From: Candidatus Hydrogenedentota bacterium | GTDB taxonomy: Bacteria > Hydrogenedentota > Hydrogenedentia > Hydrogenedentales > CAITNO01 | Length of the DNA stretch: 64,000 nt | Reading direction: 5' to 3' | Assembly (NCBI GenBank): GCA_903893795.1 | Contig: CAITNO010000035.1 | Span: 62,001 to 126,000, forward strand | Shown: positions 1-8,339 of the stretch, piece by piece | Layout: the number at the start of each line of letters is the position of its first letter | Numbering within the stretch: position 1 is the first letter of the stretch | Notes under the pieces: generated by a model | Seen by the model: only the letters and a program-made list of their open reading frames with translations | Databases searched by the model: none | Told to the model about the DNA's origin: nothing | Program-made: the position numbers and the translations under genes

Positions 1-1455
1 CGCCAGCCCCGCCCCGGTATACACGTCGCTCATGTAGACCGTGGCATCGCTGCGCGCAGGGTCCACCTTGTCAGGGACCACCGGCGGCTTGGGCACGGCG
101 CGAAGGGGAATGGGCTCGAAGAGCGCGTAGCCGTCCACTTCCTTGAGCAGTGTCATGTTGTCGAACACGTCCACGAGATAGACGCCCCAGCGCGACTCGG
201 GCGTGGGCTTGGCCGATACGATGATGTACTTGTCGCTCAGCGGGTAAGGATGGAGGAACTTGGGCCAGGAGGGTCCTACCAGTCCGTCGCGGATAATCGG
301 CTCCACCTTCTTGCCGCGCCCCGGGATGCGCTGGATAACGCCGTCCGCCTCGGTGCGCCCGCGGGCGGGGTCAAACAGCACCAGTTCGCCCATGCGCGGC
401 ACATCGTGGTGGCCGCCGACAATGGCGCAGAACATGGTTGGGTGGTTCGGGACGGGCCGCGCGTAGAACATAGCATTGGGCCAGTACGAATTGCTGCCGT
501 AATACTCCATCTGGCTCGTGCCGTCGGGGTTCATGTGGAACAGGATGCGCGACACGAAATGCGGGATGTCGGAGTATTCCCAGCGCAGATAGAGGATGCG
601 GCCGTTGTTGAGCACCGTGGGACACCAGTCATGGTCCTGCTCGAAGGTTAACTGCCGAATGGCGCCGGAGGCCGTGTCGTAGCGGTATAGGTTGGACACG
701 TGCGACGACCCGGTCACACAGGGCACCCCCGTGAAGGGCGCAGTCGAGGTGAACAGAAGGTTGCCGTCGGGCAGATAACAGGCGTCGTAATTGTCCACAT
801 CGGGCTCGGTGATGAGCGGCAGTTGCCGCACGGCCTTGTCCGCAAGTGTCAACTCGTGCAACTGCCAGCGGCCGTTGTCGCCGGGCATGGAAAAGAGCAG
901 TTTGTCCGCGTCGAAATGCAGGTCCACATCGCCGAGAAAGACATCCTTGGCCGGACGGTAGAGCGTGGTCATGGTTCCGTCCGCGATGGGGGAGAGGAGG
1001 TCCAGTTCGTTGTCGAACCCGGACAGGGGCAGCGTGGAGTTGCTCTCCCAGTTCTGCGGCAGGCCCAGCAGCTTTTCGGACCGCTTGATGAGCAGCATGG
1101 AATCGAAGTTCAGCAGCGGGTTCGCCAGCAACGCCCTGCGCGCCAGCGCGACCCAGCCCGTCAACTGCGCTTCCGCCTTGGTGTCGCCATTGAGCGCCGC
1201 TTCGAGCAGCGCGGGCGCCTCCGTCCTGGCCCGCTGCAGTTCGGCCTGCTCCTCTGCGGTGACCGCATAGGCCTCGCCATGGGTCTGGCGCAGATCCTCC
1301 ACCGCGAGACACACCGCCTCGAAGTCGGTGGATTTCACCTGCATCTCCAGCGGCGATGGGGTCGTGGCGCAGCCGCTTCCCGCGCCTGCCAGCAACAGGC
1401 CAAGCAGGACCGCAAAGAGGGTGAGGGAAGGTTGGCGAAGGGGGCAGGTATTCAT
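1..1455 (-). CDS. Exported lipoprotein with HzsA-middle/PD40-like beta-propeller, C-terminus cut by window edge
   Basis: The frame is open from an ATG at 1455 through the first base of the window, giving 485 codons with no stop. Residues 1-29 form a lipoprotein signal: positive start, hydrophobic run and a lipobox ending GSGC. The middle (about residues 220-420) contains FTSTAPFTGVPCVTGSS, a QLTFEQDHDWCPTVLNNG blade and GGHHDVPRMGELVLFDP. I associate this pattern with the hydrazine-synthase-alpha middle domain and PD40 propeller proteins that are common in planctomycete-like genomes; that does not imply hydrazine chemistry. Its ATG overlaps the stop of the aldo/keto reductase gene (ATGA at 1452-1455), so the two are translationally coupled. 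The product is probably an outer-surface or periplasmic propeller protein; substrate unknown. The family call is from remembered motifs, so moderately sure. The gene has no stop in the window. Confidence 0.75.
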   Translation of the reverse strand, partial: MNTCPLRQPSLTLFAVLLGLLLAGAGSGCATTPSPLEMQVKSTDFEAVCLAVEDLRQTHGEAYAVTAEEQAELQRARTEAPALLEAALNGDTKAEAQLTGWVALARRALLANPLLNFDSMLLIKRSEKLLGLPQNWESNSTLPLSGFDNELDLLSPIADGTMTTLYRPAKDVFLGDVDLHFDADKLLFSMPGDNGRWQLHELTLADKAVRQLPLITEPDVDNYDACYLPDGNLLFTSTAPFTGVPCVTGSSHVSNLYRYDTASGAIRQLTFEQDHDWCPTVLNNGRILYLRWEYSDIPHFVSRILFHMNPDGTSQMEYYGSNSYWPNAMFYARPVPNHPTMFCAIVGGHHDVPRMGELVLFDPARGRTEADGVIQRIPGRGKKVEPIIRDGLVGPSWPKFLHPYPLSDKYIIVSAKPTPESRWGVYLVDVFDNMTLLKEVDGYALFEPIPLRAVPKPPVVPDKVDPARSDATVYMSDVYTGAGLA

Positions 1456-2450
1456 TGGGGTTCCCCGAGGCTGAGGGCATCATTGCGCATCTGCGCCACA
1501 TCTGCGGCGTCCAGCGCGAGTGCGCCCGCCGCAGCGTTCTGTTCGGCTTGCGCCGCGGTGCGCGCGCCGCAGAGCACATGCGTGACGCCCGCCTGCGCGG
1601 CGGTCCAGGCGATGACCAATTGCGCGAGCGAGCAGTTGTATTTCTCTGTCAGCGCCTTCCAGCCTTCCAGCAGGACCAGCACCTTCGGCCGGTTGGCCAG
1701 TTTGAACCAGGCGTTCCAGTCCTCATTGCTGCGGAATTCGTTCGGGTCGAAGACACGGTCCATGCCCACCTTGCCCGTGAGCAGCCCCTGCTCCAGCGAC
1801 ATGTAGGTGAGCGTGGCCGTGTTGTGCGCCGCGCACCAGGGCAACACGTCGGCTTCGGGCGCGCGGAAGAGCAGGCTGTAGCGGAACTGGTCGCTGGCCA
1901 GATCGCCGTGGGCGCTGTATTCCTCCAGTTGTTCGATGCTGACGTTCGACACGCCGATCGCGCGGATCTTGCCCTGCTCCTTGAACTTCATGAGCATGGC
2001 CATTGTGTCGGCGATGGGCGTGTTTTCCGGCTCCTTTGCAGGCCAGTGGCACTGGTACAGGTCGATGCAGTCCGTGCCCAAGCGCCGCAGGCTGTTTTCA
2101 ATCTCGATGGCCAGGGTGTCCGGACGCAGGCTGATGTAGGTGTCATGCCCGTCGAACGTGAAATGGAACGAGCCCCGGGCGTCATCCCACCACATGCCGC
2201 ATTTCGTGGCCAGCACCACCTTGTCGCGACGCCCCTTGATGACTTCGCCGATGACGCTCTCGCTGTGGCCCCAGCCGTAGGCCGGGGCGGTGTCGATCAG
2301 GTTGATGCCATGATCCAGCGCCGCGCTGATGGCCCGCACCGATTCGGCGTCATCCACGCCGTTCCACATCGCGCCGCCGCCGGTGACCCAGGTGCCCAGC
2401 CCCACCACCGACGCCTCAATCCCCGAATTGCCCAAAGCCCTGTATTGCAT
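1452..2450 (-). CDS. Aldo/keto reductase
   Basis: A 332-residue cytosolic NAD(P)H-dependent oxidoreductase of the aldo/keto reductase superfamily with a TIM-barrel fold. The catalytic tetrad is visible: D53 and Y58 in LIDTAPAYGWGHSES, K83 in VLATKCG, and H135 in DLYQCHWP. The later barrel strands also fit (KIRAIGVSNVSIEQ, and VLCGARTAAQAEQN near the C-terminus, which binds the cofactor phosphate region). The ORF extends upstream, but the start at 2450 is chosen because AAGGAAAG lies just before it and the family N-terminus (MQYRALGNSG) begins there. It resembles the IolS/AKR11 type; substrate not determinable. Its stop overlaps the start of the downstream lipoprotein gene by four bases, so they form an operon. 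Confidence 0.92.
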   Translation of the reverse strand: MQYRALGNSGIEASVVGLGTWVTGGGAMWNGVDDAESVRAISAALDHGINLIDTAPAYGWGHSESVIGEVIKGRRDKVVLATKCGMWWDDARGSFHFTFDGHDTYISLRPDTLAIEIENSLRRLGTDCIDLYQCHWPAKEPENTPIADTMAMLMKFKEQGKIRAIGVSNVSIEQLEEYSAHGDLASDQFRYSLLFRAPEADVLPWCAAHNTATLTYMSLEQGLLTGKVGMDRVFDPNEFRSNEDWNAWFKLANRPKVLVLLEGWKALTEKYNCSLAQLVIAWTAAQAGVTHVLCGARTAAQAEQNAAAGALALDAADVAQMRNDALSLGEPQ

Positions 2451-2584
2451 GATGTCTTTCCTTGTGAATATGGGCGCAAGCGCAGGCGCCCCGGCATGTG
2501 TCAACGGAAACCGCATGATATGGCGGTGAACATGAAAGTACAGGGAATAGGGAGCTTTGCGCAAGCTGTCCTTACTCACTTAAG

Positions 2585-2706
2585 AAGAAGCCGGCAGGGA
2601 TGCCGGCGCTCCCAGTTGCGCTTTCTGTCAGTTTCGCGTATGTTTTCTATGCGCCTGAGTGTCGGTTGTGCGACACTGGGAGCGTCGGCATCCCTGCCGG
2701 CTTCTT
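2585..2706. repeat. Long-spaced inverted repeat, palindromic repeat family 1
   Basis: Arms of 31 bases at 2585-2615 and 2676-2706 are reverse complements with one mismatch, separated by 60 bases. The outward-read arm begins CTGGGAGCG and ends CCGGCTTCTT, and each arm contains its own smaller CCGGCA/TGCCGG dyad. The same motif recurs as an inverted pair at 61260-61289 and 61361-61387, so it is a dispersed family. The spacer contains a small hairpin, TGTCG...CGACA. The element fills most of the 2451-2752 gap between the divergent aldo/keto reductase and small membrane protein genes; I see no gene in the rest of that gap. Confidence 0.85.
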
Positions 2707-2752
2707 GAGCCCAGATTCACCCGCACACGCGGTCATCAGGAAAGGGATTACG

Positions 2753-2962
2753 ATGGACGACGGTCTTTCGATGTTCGTGATGCTGATAGCCGGTGCGGTG
2801 GGCTCGGGCCTGGTCATCTACGGTATTCGCCAGAAGGAACCGGTGTCGTTGGGCTTCGGCGTGGCCATTTCCGTCGTGCCGTGGATGCTGCCCGGCGGAC
2901 TGGCGGCAATTGCCTCCGTTGCGTTGATAGGCATGTTTATGGCCATGAGGAAAATGCTGTAG
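2753..2962 (+). CDS. Small membrane protein of unknown function
   Basis: A 69-residue protein, largely two hydrophobic segments: about residues 6-25 (FVMLIAGAVGSGLVIYGI) and 34-64 (a run ending in GMFMAMRKML). A short charged loop, RQKEPVS, joins them. The frame is open further upstream into the inverted repeat, but GGAAAGGGA lies 6-14 bases before the ATG at 2753 and the upstream residues look non-coding, so the short form is preferred. Its size and topology resemble small hypothetical inner-membrane proteins seen in many proteobacterial and PVC genomes. No function can be assigned. It is convergent with the secreted-protein gene on the other strand. Confidence 0.6.
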   Translation: MDDGLSMFVMLIAGAVGSGLVIYGIRQKEPVSLGFGVAISVVPWMLPGGLAAIASVALIGMFMAMRKML

Positions 2963-2975
2963 GCGTTGCCCCGTC

Positions 2976-3014
2976 AAAGAAAAGCGGCTGCGTGGCCGCG
3001 CGCAATCAACAAGG
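2976..3014 (-). terminator. Hairpin with T-rich tail; also a dispersed repeat copy (family 4)
   Basis: Read on the minus strand, GCGGC (2999-2995) pairs with GCCGC (2988-2984) across a 6-base loop and is followed by TTTTCTTT. This fits an intrinsic terminator for the gene ending at 3050. About 39 bases here closely match 31120-31158, which lies just past the slyD-like stop, so the terminator is a repeated module (AGAAAAGCGGC...GGCC...GCAATCAA). Confidence 0.5.
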
Positions 3015-3049
3015 GGCTGCCCATTCCAGCGTATTCGTCTCCTCCCTGC

Positions 3050-4207
3050 CTACGGACGCTTCTTGGCTTCGGCGACGATGGGTCCGAGATCGAATCCCAG
3101 TTCCTCGCCCCTGCTGACCTTCTCCCGCGCCGACTGCACCGCCTCGGTCGCGCCGGGGGGGACGTCCTTACCGCTCCACCAGTTCATCTTTTCGCTGTAA
3201 CACCACACGTATTTTCCGGTGGATTGAAGCGCGTGATAAACGTTGTGCTCAAACCATTTGGGCCGTTCTTCGGGCGTCATCTTGTTACCCAGCACGGGGT
3301 CGGCGCGCAGGCCGAAATACTGGTCCACATAGAGCGCCGAACCGGGCAGGACGTGTTCGCGGTAGGCGGGCCAGAGCTGCTGGTCCACCAGGTAAAGCGC
3401 GTCCTGCGCCATGCGGTGGTAAGCTTCGTAATAGGGCGCGGAGGATTCGTAGTAATAGGCGTTTTCATTGCCGTCGGTCAGGGTCGCCCTGGGGTCGGCC
3501 GCCTCCAGCATGCCGTTGAGGAAGGCGGGATAGAGGGCATAGGGGTGTGCCTCCAGTTTCTTGGCGCGCTCCGCCGGGTCCATGGGCCCGCACATTCCGC
3601 CGAAGAGCGCGTACTGGTAGAGCGACAGGATTTGCGGGTTGGGGAATTCGCGCTGGAGCGCGCGCATGAACTGGGCGCTCCGTGCACGCACCTGCACCCG
3701 GTACTCGTCAAAGGACTTGGTGTCCTTGTGGGCCACCTCGGCGTAGTTCCAGGGGTTCTTGCCGTAGGGCTCGGGGTCGAAGCAGATGCCCACGCAGTGC
3801 GCCAACCGCGCGGCGCGGGCCACCAGGCAGGTGTTGCTCTCGATCACCTTCCACTGGTCGTCGTTAAACCAGTCCTGATCGGAGGCGGCCCACATGATGA
3901 CGAAATTGTCGGTGAACTTTTCCCAGGCGATGTTGGACACATTGTCGTAGTCCTCGGCGTAATGGGCCGCGTCGAGCGGCTTCGGGTCGAGCACGTTGCC
4001 GCCGCCCTTGAGCCGGAACACCAGCCCGTCGAAGGGCCGTTTTTCCATTTCGCGGATGTTCGCGCGGATGTACTCCGGCGTGGGCACGTCCCAGCCATAC
4101 TCCACCAGCTTCTTTTCCAGCGCCGCCGGACCGTTGGCCGGTTCGCCGCACCAGCCCGGAAGTGCCGCCGCCGCCACTGCGATCATGAACGCCGCCATGT
4201 GTTTCAT
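3050..4207 (-). CDS. Secreted protein of unknown function, possible TIM-barrel hydrolase-like fold
   Basis: A 385-residue protein with a signal peptide (hydrophobic run MAAFMIAVAAAALPGW) and RBS AGGGAG nine bases before the ATG. The mature part is aromatic-rich and soluble. Segments such as WDVPTPEYIRANIREME, FDGLVFRLKGG, HCVGICFDPEPYG and ILSLYQYALFGGM read like successive beta-strand/helix units of a (beta/alpha)8 barrel. The acidic pair in GICFDPEPYG sits where barrel glycosidases often keep catalytic acids. I do not recognise the family and assign no activity. It follows the M28 peptidase gene after 43 bases on the same strand, so the two are probably cotranscribed. A hairpin with a T-tract follows its stop. 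Confidence 0.7.
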   Translation of the reverse strand: MKHMAAFMIAVAAAALPGWCGEPANGPAALEKKLVEYGWDVPTPEYIRANIREMEKRPFDGLVFRLKGGGNVLDPKPLDAAHYAEDYDNVSNIAWEKFTDNFVIMWAASDQDWFNDDQWKVIESNTCLVARAARLAHCVGICFDPEPYGKNPWNYAEVAHKDTKSFDEYRVQVRARSAQFMRALQREFPNPQILSLYQYALFGGMCGPMDPAERAKKLEAHPYALYPAFLNGMLEAADPRATLTDGNENAYYYESSAPYYEAYHRMAQDALYLVDQQLWPAYREHVLPGSALYVDQYFGLRADPVLGNKMTPEERPKWFEHNVYHALQSTGKYVWCYSEKMNWWSGKDVPPGATEAVQSAREKVSRGEELGFDLGPIVAEAKKRP

Positions 4208-4250
4208 GAAAAGATTCTCCCTGATTCGGATTGTTGGTCGGCCGGTGCCG

Positions 4251-6584
4251 CTAATAGGCGACCCGCCGCGTCACGCTGACCTCGTCGGTCTTCATGGGAT
4301 CCTTATTATAATCCACCGTGTTGGGCCGCGGTATGCGGTTGGAAGGGCGCTTGGGCACGCCCAGTTCCTTCGGCAGGCCAAAGCTGCGATCGGTCACTTG
4401 CAGGCGCACGGGCGATTCCGCGGGCACTTCCAGTTCCAGGTCGATGCCGCCGCCCCGGTAAATGCTGTAGTCCAGGTACCACCGTCCCGCCACGGGCAGC
4501 AGTTCCCGTCCGTTGAGCCGCGCGCGCCGCACTTCGAGCCCGTGGTCGGCGTGCATTTCGATGATGGGCGCCCCCCGCGGCGAGTCAATCTTCAGCCGGA
4601 CCGTGCGCGCGTCGTGGACGGTGCTGTCCGAGACCAGTTCAACGCTGGGCGGCGTCAGCGGCATCGCCTGCGCGGGGGCGCGCAGGTAGTCGCCCCGGGT
4701 GGTGGCCGGCAGCAGGTCGGACACCGGCCCTATTTCCGGTGTGTCCGTGAGAAAGGGACGATTCCAGACGTCGGGCGCTTTGTCTGCGCTGATCCACCAG
4801 GACTTGTGATAGTCGGCATCCATGGCATAGGCCAGCGAGGTCAGTTTGGGTCGTTCTTTGGTGAAGGGATTCCAGGTGACGCCCCAGATGGCGGCCACCA
4901 GCGCGGCCAGGCACAGCACGCGGGCGGCGAAGCGCAGGTGCCCGCCGAACACCCAGGCCAGGTGCGGCAGAATAGCGCCCAGCACCAGCATCAGCAGCAG
5001 TGTCTGCCCCGGCGCGCCGAGCAGCAGCACGGCGGCGTAGAGGCCCATCATGAGCCCTGTGAGAATATACATGGCGGGCAGGGCCAGCACCGCCATCAGC
5101 ACCATGTCGCGCTTGCCGTGCGTTTCGGCCGGCACGGGTCGCGCCGCCATCCACAGCAGTCCCAGCGACGAGGTGACCAGCGGTCCGAAAAAGGCGTAGC
5201 TGGCGCCAGGCATCCATACTGTCGTGACCACCAATCCCACAGCCCACCACAGCAGCGTACCCACCCACAGGCTCAGCAGGCCGTGCCGCCGCCAGGAATT
5301 GCCCATGACCCGGCAGAACACTGCGGTGGTTGCAAATATCACGGACAGGGTCCACGGACCGGCGTTGTACACAAAATAGAAATCACGTGCGCGGTAGGCC
5401 ACCCAGAATGCCAGCGCGCCCAGAGCCATGCAGGCGGCCGTGCTGGCCAACCACAGCCACATTCCCGCGAGCATGCCGGCCCATTGCAGGCGTCCACGGA
5501 GCAGACCGGCGACAACGCCCAACAGGAAGAGGCCAATGCCAATGGCGCACATCACGGGCAGCCAGCCGGTGGAATACTGCACCATGCGGACGAGTGGAAG
5601 ATTGAAGTACACACTCGTGCCGCCCGTCTTGGCCTGTTCCAGCGCCTCGTTGCCGAGTCGCCGGGCCATGCCCAGGGCGTTCTCGCCGTGATGCTGAAGG
5701 CTGCGCGGCGAGAGATATTCAGGCGAGTCCAGCGCCGTGTGGTAACGGGCCAACCCGTTCGCGAAGGCGAAATTCACGCTCGGAATGCCCTTGTCGAGGA
5801 ACACGGTCAGGTCACTACCCAGCGGCATGCTCCGGTAGATGTCAGCCGTGACCGAGGTGGCCACGGGGCGGTGCGCGCCGGACAGGTTGAACTGGCGGAC
5901 CAGCCACTGGTTGGGCAGACTCGTCTCGTACAGGTAGGAGGGGCCGCGCGTGCCGCGGCAGTCGAAATTGGCCGCCACCCGCACATCCTTGGCCCAGGGG
6001 TCCTCGTTCACAAAAGCCCAGGCGCCGCGCAGTCCGGCATGGTCGTGAATGCGGCCCTCCTCGCCGTCGGTAAACAGAAAGATGAGGTCGTTCTTCAGCG
6101 GTGGTCCTGCCAGCAGCGCCCGCATCGTTTCCAACAGCGCCGCCACGCCCGCGCCGTCGTCGGAGGCACCCGGACCGAACGACACGCTGTCATAATGCGC
6201 CAAAAAGACCGCCGCGCCCGCTTCGGGGCCGACCGTGCCGCGCAACCGTGCCATGACATTGCGCACCGAAGACATCTCGCCGGGACCCCGGTGCGACACC
6301 AGCTCGCGGATGACCGGTTCCTGGCCCATCGCGCGGATCTGCTCGGCGATGTATTGAAGCACCCGTTCCGCCGCGGGCGTGCCCGCCGGGTGCGGTTCTT
6401 GGGCGATGGCGCGCACATGCGCCATCGCCCGTTCCGCGGAAAACACGGTGGCCGGCGCTTTGGCGTCCAGCGCCACCGGCGGAATATGCCCGAAAATGGA
6501 CACCAGCGTGCCCGCAATCAACAGCAAAGCCATCAATACGCGCCATGCCCAAAGCGGCAGGCGCGGACCTGATTTGGTAGGCAT
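4251..6584 (-). CDS. Membrane-anchored M28-family zinc aminopeptidase with C-terminal TM bundle
   Basis: A 777-residue protein with one N-terminal TM segment (about 14-32), an M28 peptidase domain (about 45-340), roughly eight TM helices (about 350-600) and a C-terminal soluble beta-rich domain. The co-catalytic zinc ligands are visible: H130 in FLAHYDSVSFG, D142 in GASDDGAG, E175/E176 in FTDGEEGR, D208 in NFDCRGTRG and H282 in ARYHTALDS. The architecture resembles eukaryotic vacuolar Fxna/Pff1-type peptidases and bacterial relatives. The active site should face the periplasm, where it would trim peptides. The start at 6584 is chosen over an upstream extension because CCGGAGGG precedes it. 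The upstream neighbour DUF4337 is divergent. A possible minus-strand -10 (TATAAT, 6635-6630) has no clear -35. Confidence 0.9.
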   Translation of the reverse strand: MPTKSGPRLPLWAWRVLMALLLIAGTLVSIFGHIPPVALDAKAPATVFSAERAMAHVRAIAQEPHPAGTPAAERVLQYIAEQIRAMGQEPVIRELVSHRGPGEMSSVRNVMARLRGTVGPEAGAAVFLAHYDSVSFGPGASDDGAGVAALLETMRALLAGPPLKNDLIFLFTDGEEGRIHDHAGLRGAWAFVNEDPWAKDVRVAANFDCRGTRGPSYLYETSLPNQWLVRQFNLSGAHRPVATSVTADIYRSMPLGSDLTVFLDKGIPSVNFAFANGLARYHTALDSPEYLSPRSLQHHGENALGMARRLGNEALEQAKTGGTSVYFNLPLVRMVQYSTGWLPVMCAIGIGLFLLGVVAGLLRGRLQWAGMLAGMWLWLASTAACMALGALAFWVAYRARDFYFVYNAGPWTLSVIFATTAVFCRVMGNSWRRHGLLSLWVGTLLWWAVGLVVTTVWMPGASYAFFGPLVTSSLGLLWMAARPVPAETHGKRDMVLMAVLALPAMYILTGLMMGLYAAVLLLGAPGQTLLLMLVLGAILPHLAWVFGGHLRFAARVLCLAALVAAIWGVTWNPFTKERPKLTSLAYAMDADYHKSWWISADKAPDVWNRPFLTDTPEIGPVSDLLPATTRGDYLRAPAQAMPLTPPSVELVSDSTVHDARTVRLKIDSPRGAPIIEMHADHGLEVRRARLNGRELLPVAGRWYLDYSIYRGGGIDLELEVPAESPVRLQVTDRSFGLPKELGVPKRPSNRIPRPNTVDYNKDPMKTDEVSVTRRVAY

Positions 6585-6752
6585 AAGCCCTCCGGTTTGT
6601 GATTCGCCTGTTAAAACCCTCTCGAGTGGATTATAGTGTCCTCGTCCGGGTGTTCCCAAACTGGACAGTCACCCTGAACGGGGTTTCAGGCGTTCTTTGT
6701 TCACCCGGCCCTGTATTAGGGCCGTCAGCGGCAGGAGAAAGGAATACGAGCC

Positions 6753-7307
6753 ATGGAAGAAGACACCAATCCCCACGAGATAAGGGAGCAGATTGAACAG
6801 TTTGAAGAGGCAGCGAAGGAATGGCGCACCTGGCTGGCACTAACGACCGCACTTATCGCTGTCGTGGCCGCCGTGATATCGCTGGTGTCAGGCTACTACG
6901 CCGACCGGTCGCTGCTGGAAAAGAACAATGCCGTGCTTTTGCAAAGCAAGGCCTCGGACCAGTGGAGCTACTACCAGGCCAAGGGGGTGAAGAAGAACGT
7001 GGCGGAGGGCTTTGCCGGTCTGCAAAACGATGAAAAGCTCAAGAAGGTGGCCGAGCGCTACGCGGGCGAGCAGGAAGAGATCAAGACCAAAGCGGAAGAA
7101 CTGGAGCACCAGGTGAAAGAGGCGAACGACCTTTCCAGCGAACTCTTCGAGAAACATCACCGGCTGGCGATGGGCGTTACACTTCTCCAAATAGCCATCG
7201 CCTTGTCCGCCATGAGTGCCCTGTTGAACCGGAAGTCCTTTTGGGTCTTTTCTGTCGTCACCTGTGTGGCGGGCATTATCTTCGCCTGTGGGGGCGTGTT
7301 CTCCTGA
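6753..7307 (+). CDS. DUF4337 family membrane protein
   Basis: A 184-residue protein with RBS AGGAGAAAGGAA before the ATG. Layout: charged N-terminal helix (about 1-25), TM1 (about 28-48, LALTTALIAVVAAVISLVSG), a long charged coiled-coil-like middle (about 52-130, rich in K/E, DQWSYYQAKGVKKN) and two C-terminal TM segments (about 138-184). The DQWxYYQAK motif and topology match DUF4337 as I remember it. Function unknown. It appears monocistronic and divergent from the M28 gene. The 276-base gap after it holds the candidate promoter and dyad listed separately. Confidence 0.8.
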   Translation: MEEDTNPHEIREQIEQFEEAAKEWRTWLALTTALIAVVAAVISLVSGYYADRSLLEKNNAVLLQSKASDQWSYYQAKGVKKNVAEGFAGLQNDEKLKKVAERYAGEQEEIKTKAEELEHQVKEANDLSSELFEKHHRLAMGVTLLQIAIALSAMSALLNRKSFWVFSVVTCVAGIIFACGGVFS

Positions 7308-7394
7308 GTCCGGGAGCCCTTTAATCTGTCGCGTTTTCGGCGCTTGAAGCTATTCTTGATTGAGTCCTAATCCGCGACATATGGTTTTTTTGAT

Positions 7395-7423
7395 TTGTCT
7401 GCGCGATCTTCTTACACTATATA
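7395..7423 (+). promoter_or_regulatory. Candidate sigma70 promoter for the Gld-type ABC operon
   Basis: TTGTCT (7395-7400) and TATATA (7418-7423) are separated by 17 bases, in an AT-rich pocket 160 bases upstream of the first ABC gene. A weaker alternative -10 is TATACT at 7420-7425. Confidence 0.4.
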
Positions 7424-7474
7424 CTGTGGTCGTGTCTTGGAATCACCAAACACGGGAACCAGGTCGGCTGAAGG

Positions 7475-7491
7475 CGGAAGTCTGACTTCCG
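7475..7491. promoter_or_regulatory. Perfect dyad downstream of the ABC operon promoter
   Basis: The 17-base sequence CGGAAGTCTGACTTCCG is a perfect palindrome around one base. It lies between the candidate promoter and the first ABC gene start and could be an operator or an RNA hairpin in the 5' leader. Confidence 0.35.
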
Positions 7492-7583
7492 GCGGGTATT
7501 GGGGGTTGCCTTTTCGGGCTGATGCAGTGTTATAGGATGGTCTGCCGCCACCGGCGGGCCCGGGTTGTGCCGGAGCATGTTTG

Positions 7584-8339
7584 ATGATTGACGTGGACGG
7601 CCTTACAAAGTACTATGGCTCCATTGCCGCCATTGACGGCGTGAGTTTTCACGTCGGTAAGGGCGAGATCATGGGGTTTCTTGGACCCAACGGTGCCGGG
7701 AAAAGCACGACCATGCGTGTGCTTACGGGCTTTGCCCCAGCATCGAAGGGCAGCGCCAAAGTGGACGGCTACGAAGTGCATGAGCAGCCCATTGAGGTGA
7801 AGCGGCGCGTGGGCTATCTGCCCGAAAATGTGCCACTTTATGAAGAAATGGTCGTGCGCGCGTTCCTGTCCTATGTGGCGGAGGTGAAGGGTATTGGCCG
7901 GTCCAAACGCCGCGCCGAGGTGGACCGGGTGATGGAACACTGCGGCCTGACGGCCATGGGGAACCGCATTATCGGTCATTTGTCCAAGGGGTATCGGCAG
8001 CGGGTCGGCCTGGCGCAGGCGCTGGTGGGCAATCCTCCCGTGCTGGTGCTCGACGAGCCGACGGTCGGGCTGGATCCCCGCCAAATCATTGAAATCCGAA
8101 ACATGATTCGCGAATTGGGCCGGGAACACACCGTGCTGCTGAGCACCCATATCCTGCCCGAGGTGAGCATGGTGTGCGACCGGGTGATCATCATCAACCA
8201 GGGCCGCATTGCCGCCGAGGACACCATGGAAAACCTTACGCGGGCCGGAAGCCGGACGCTGGAGGAGGTCTTCATGGAGGTGGTTGCCAAGGATCAGGTG
8301 CTCGTGGACGCCGCCGCGCTTGGGGAGCCGGCCGCATGA
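7584..8339 (+). CDS. GldA-type ABC transporter ATP-binding protein
   Basis: A 251-residue ABC ATPase. Walker A is GPNGAGKST (about 34-42), the signature motif is LSKGYRQR, Walker B runs into the D-loop as VLVLDEPTVGLD, and the switch histidine is in STH. The PENVPLYEEMVV segment is typical of GldA/CcmA-like ABC-2 ATPases. CGGAG lies eight bases before ATG 7584; a TTG at 7581 is an alternative start. It ends in an ATGA overlap with the permease gene, the first of three such overlaps in this operon. With the GldF-like and GldG-like genes it should form an ABC-2 export complex in the inner membrane. The name GldA comes from gliding Bacteroidetes, but the cassette is widespread in non-gliders, so gliding should not be inferred. 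Confidence 0.93.
   Translation: MIDVDGLTKYYGSIAAIDGVSFHVGKGEIMGFLGPNGAGKSTTMRVLTGFAPASKGSAKVDGYEVHEQPIEVKRRVGYLPENVPLYEEMVVRAFLSYVAEVKGIGRSKRRAEVDRVMEHCGLTAMGNRIIGHLSKGYRQRVGLAQALVGNPPVLVLDEPTVGLDPRQIIEIRNMIRELGREHTVLLSTHILPEVSMVCDRVIIINQGRIAAEDTMENLTRAGSRTLEEVFMEVVAKDQVLVDAAALGEPAA

Noticed and set aside
2600-2752. Upstream extension of the small membrane protein
   Set aside because: It would start inside the inverted repeat and adds non-hydrophobic residues; a good RBS supports 2753.
3996-6572. 858-codon open frame on the plus strand opposite the M28 peptidase gene
   Set aside because: It is antisense to a gene with an intact zinc site, its product is His/Gln/Arg-rich with no domain, and GC-rich coding DNA commonly leaves such shadow frames open.
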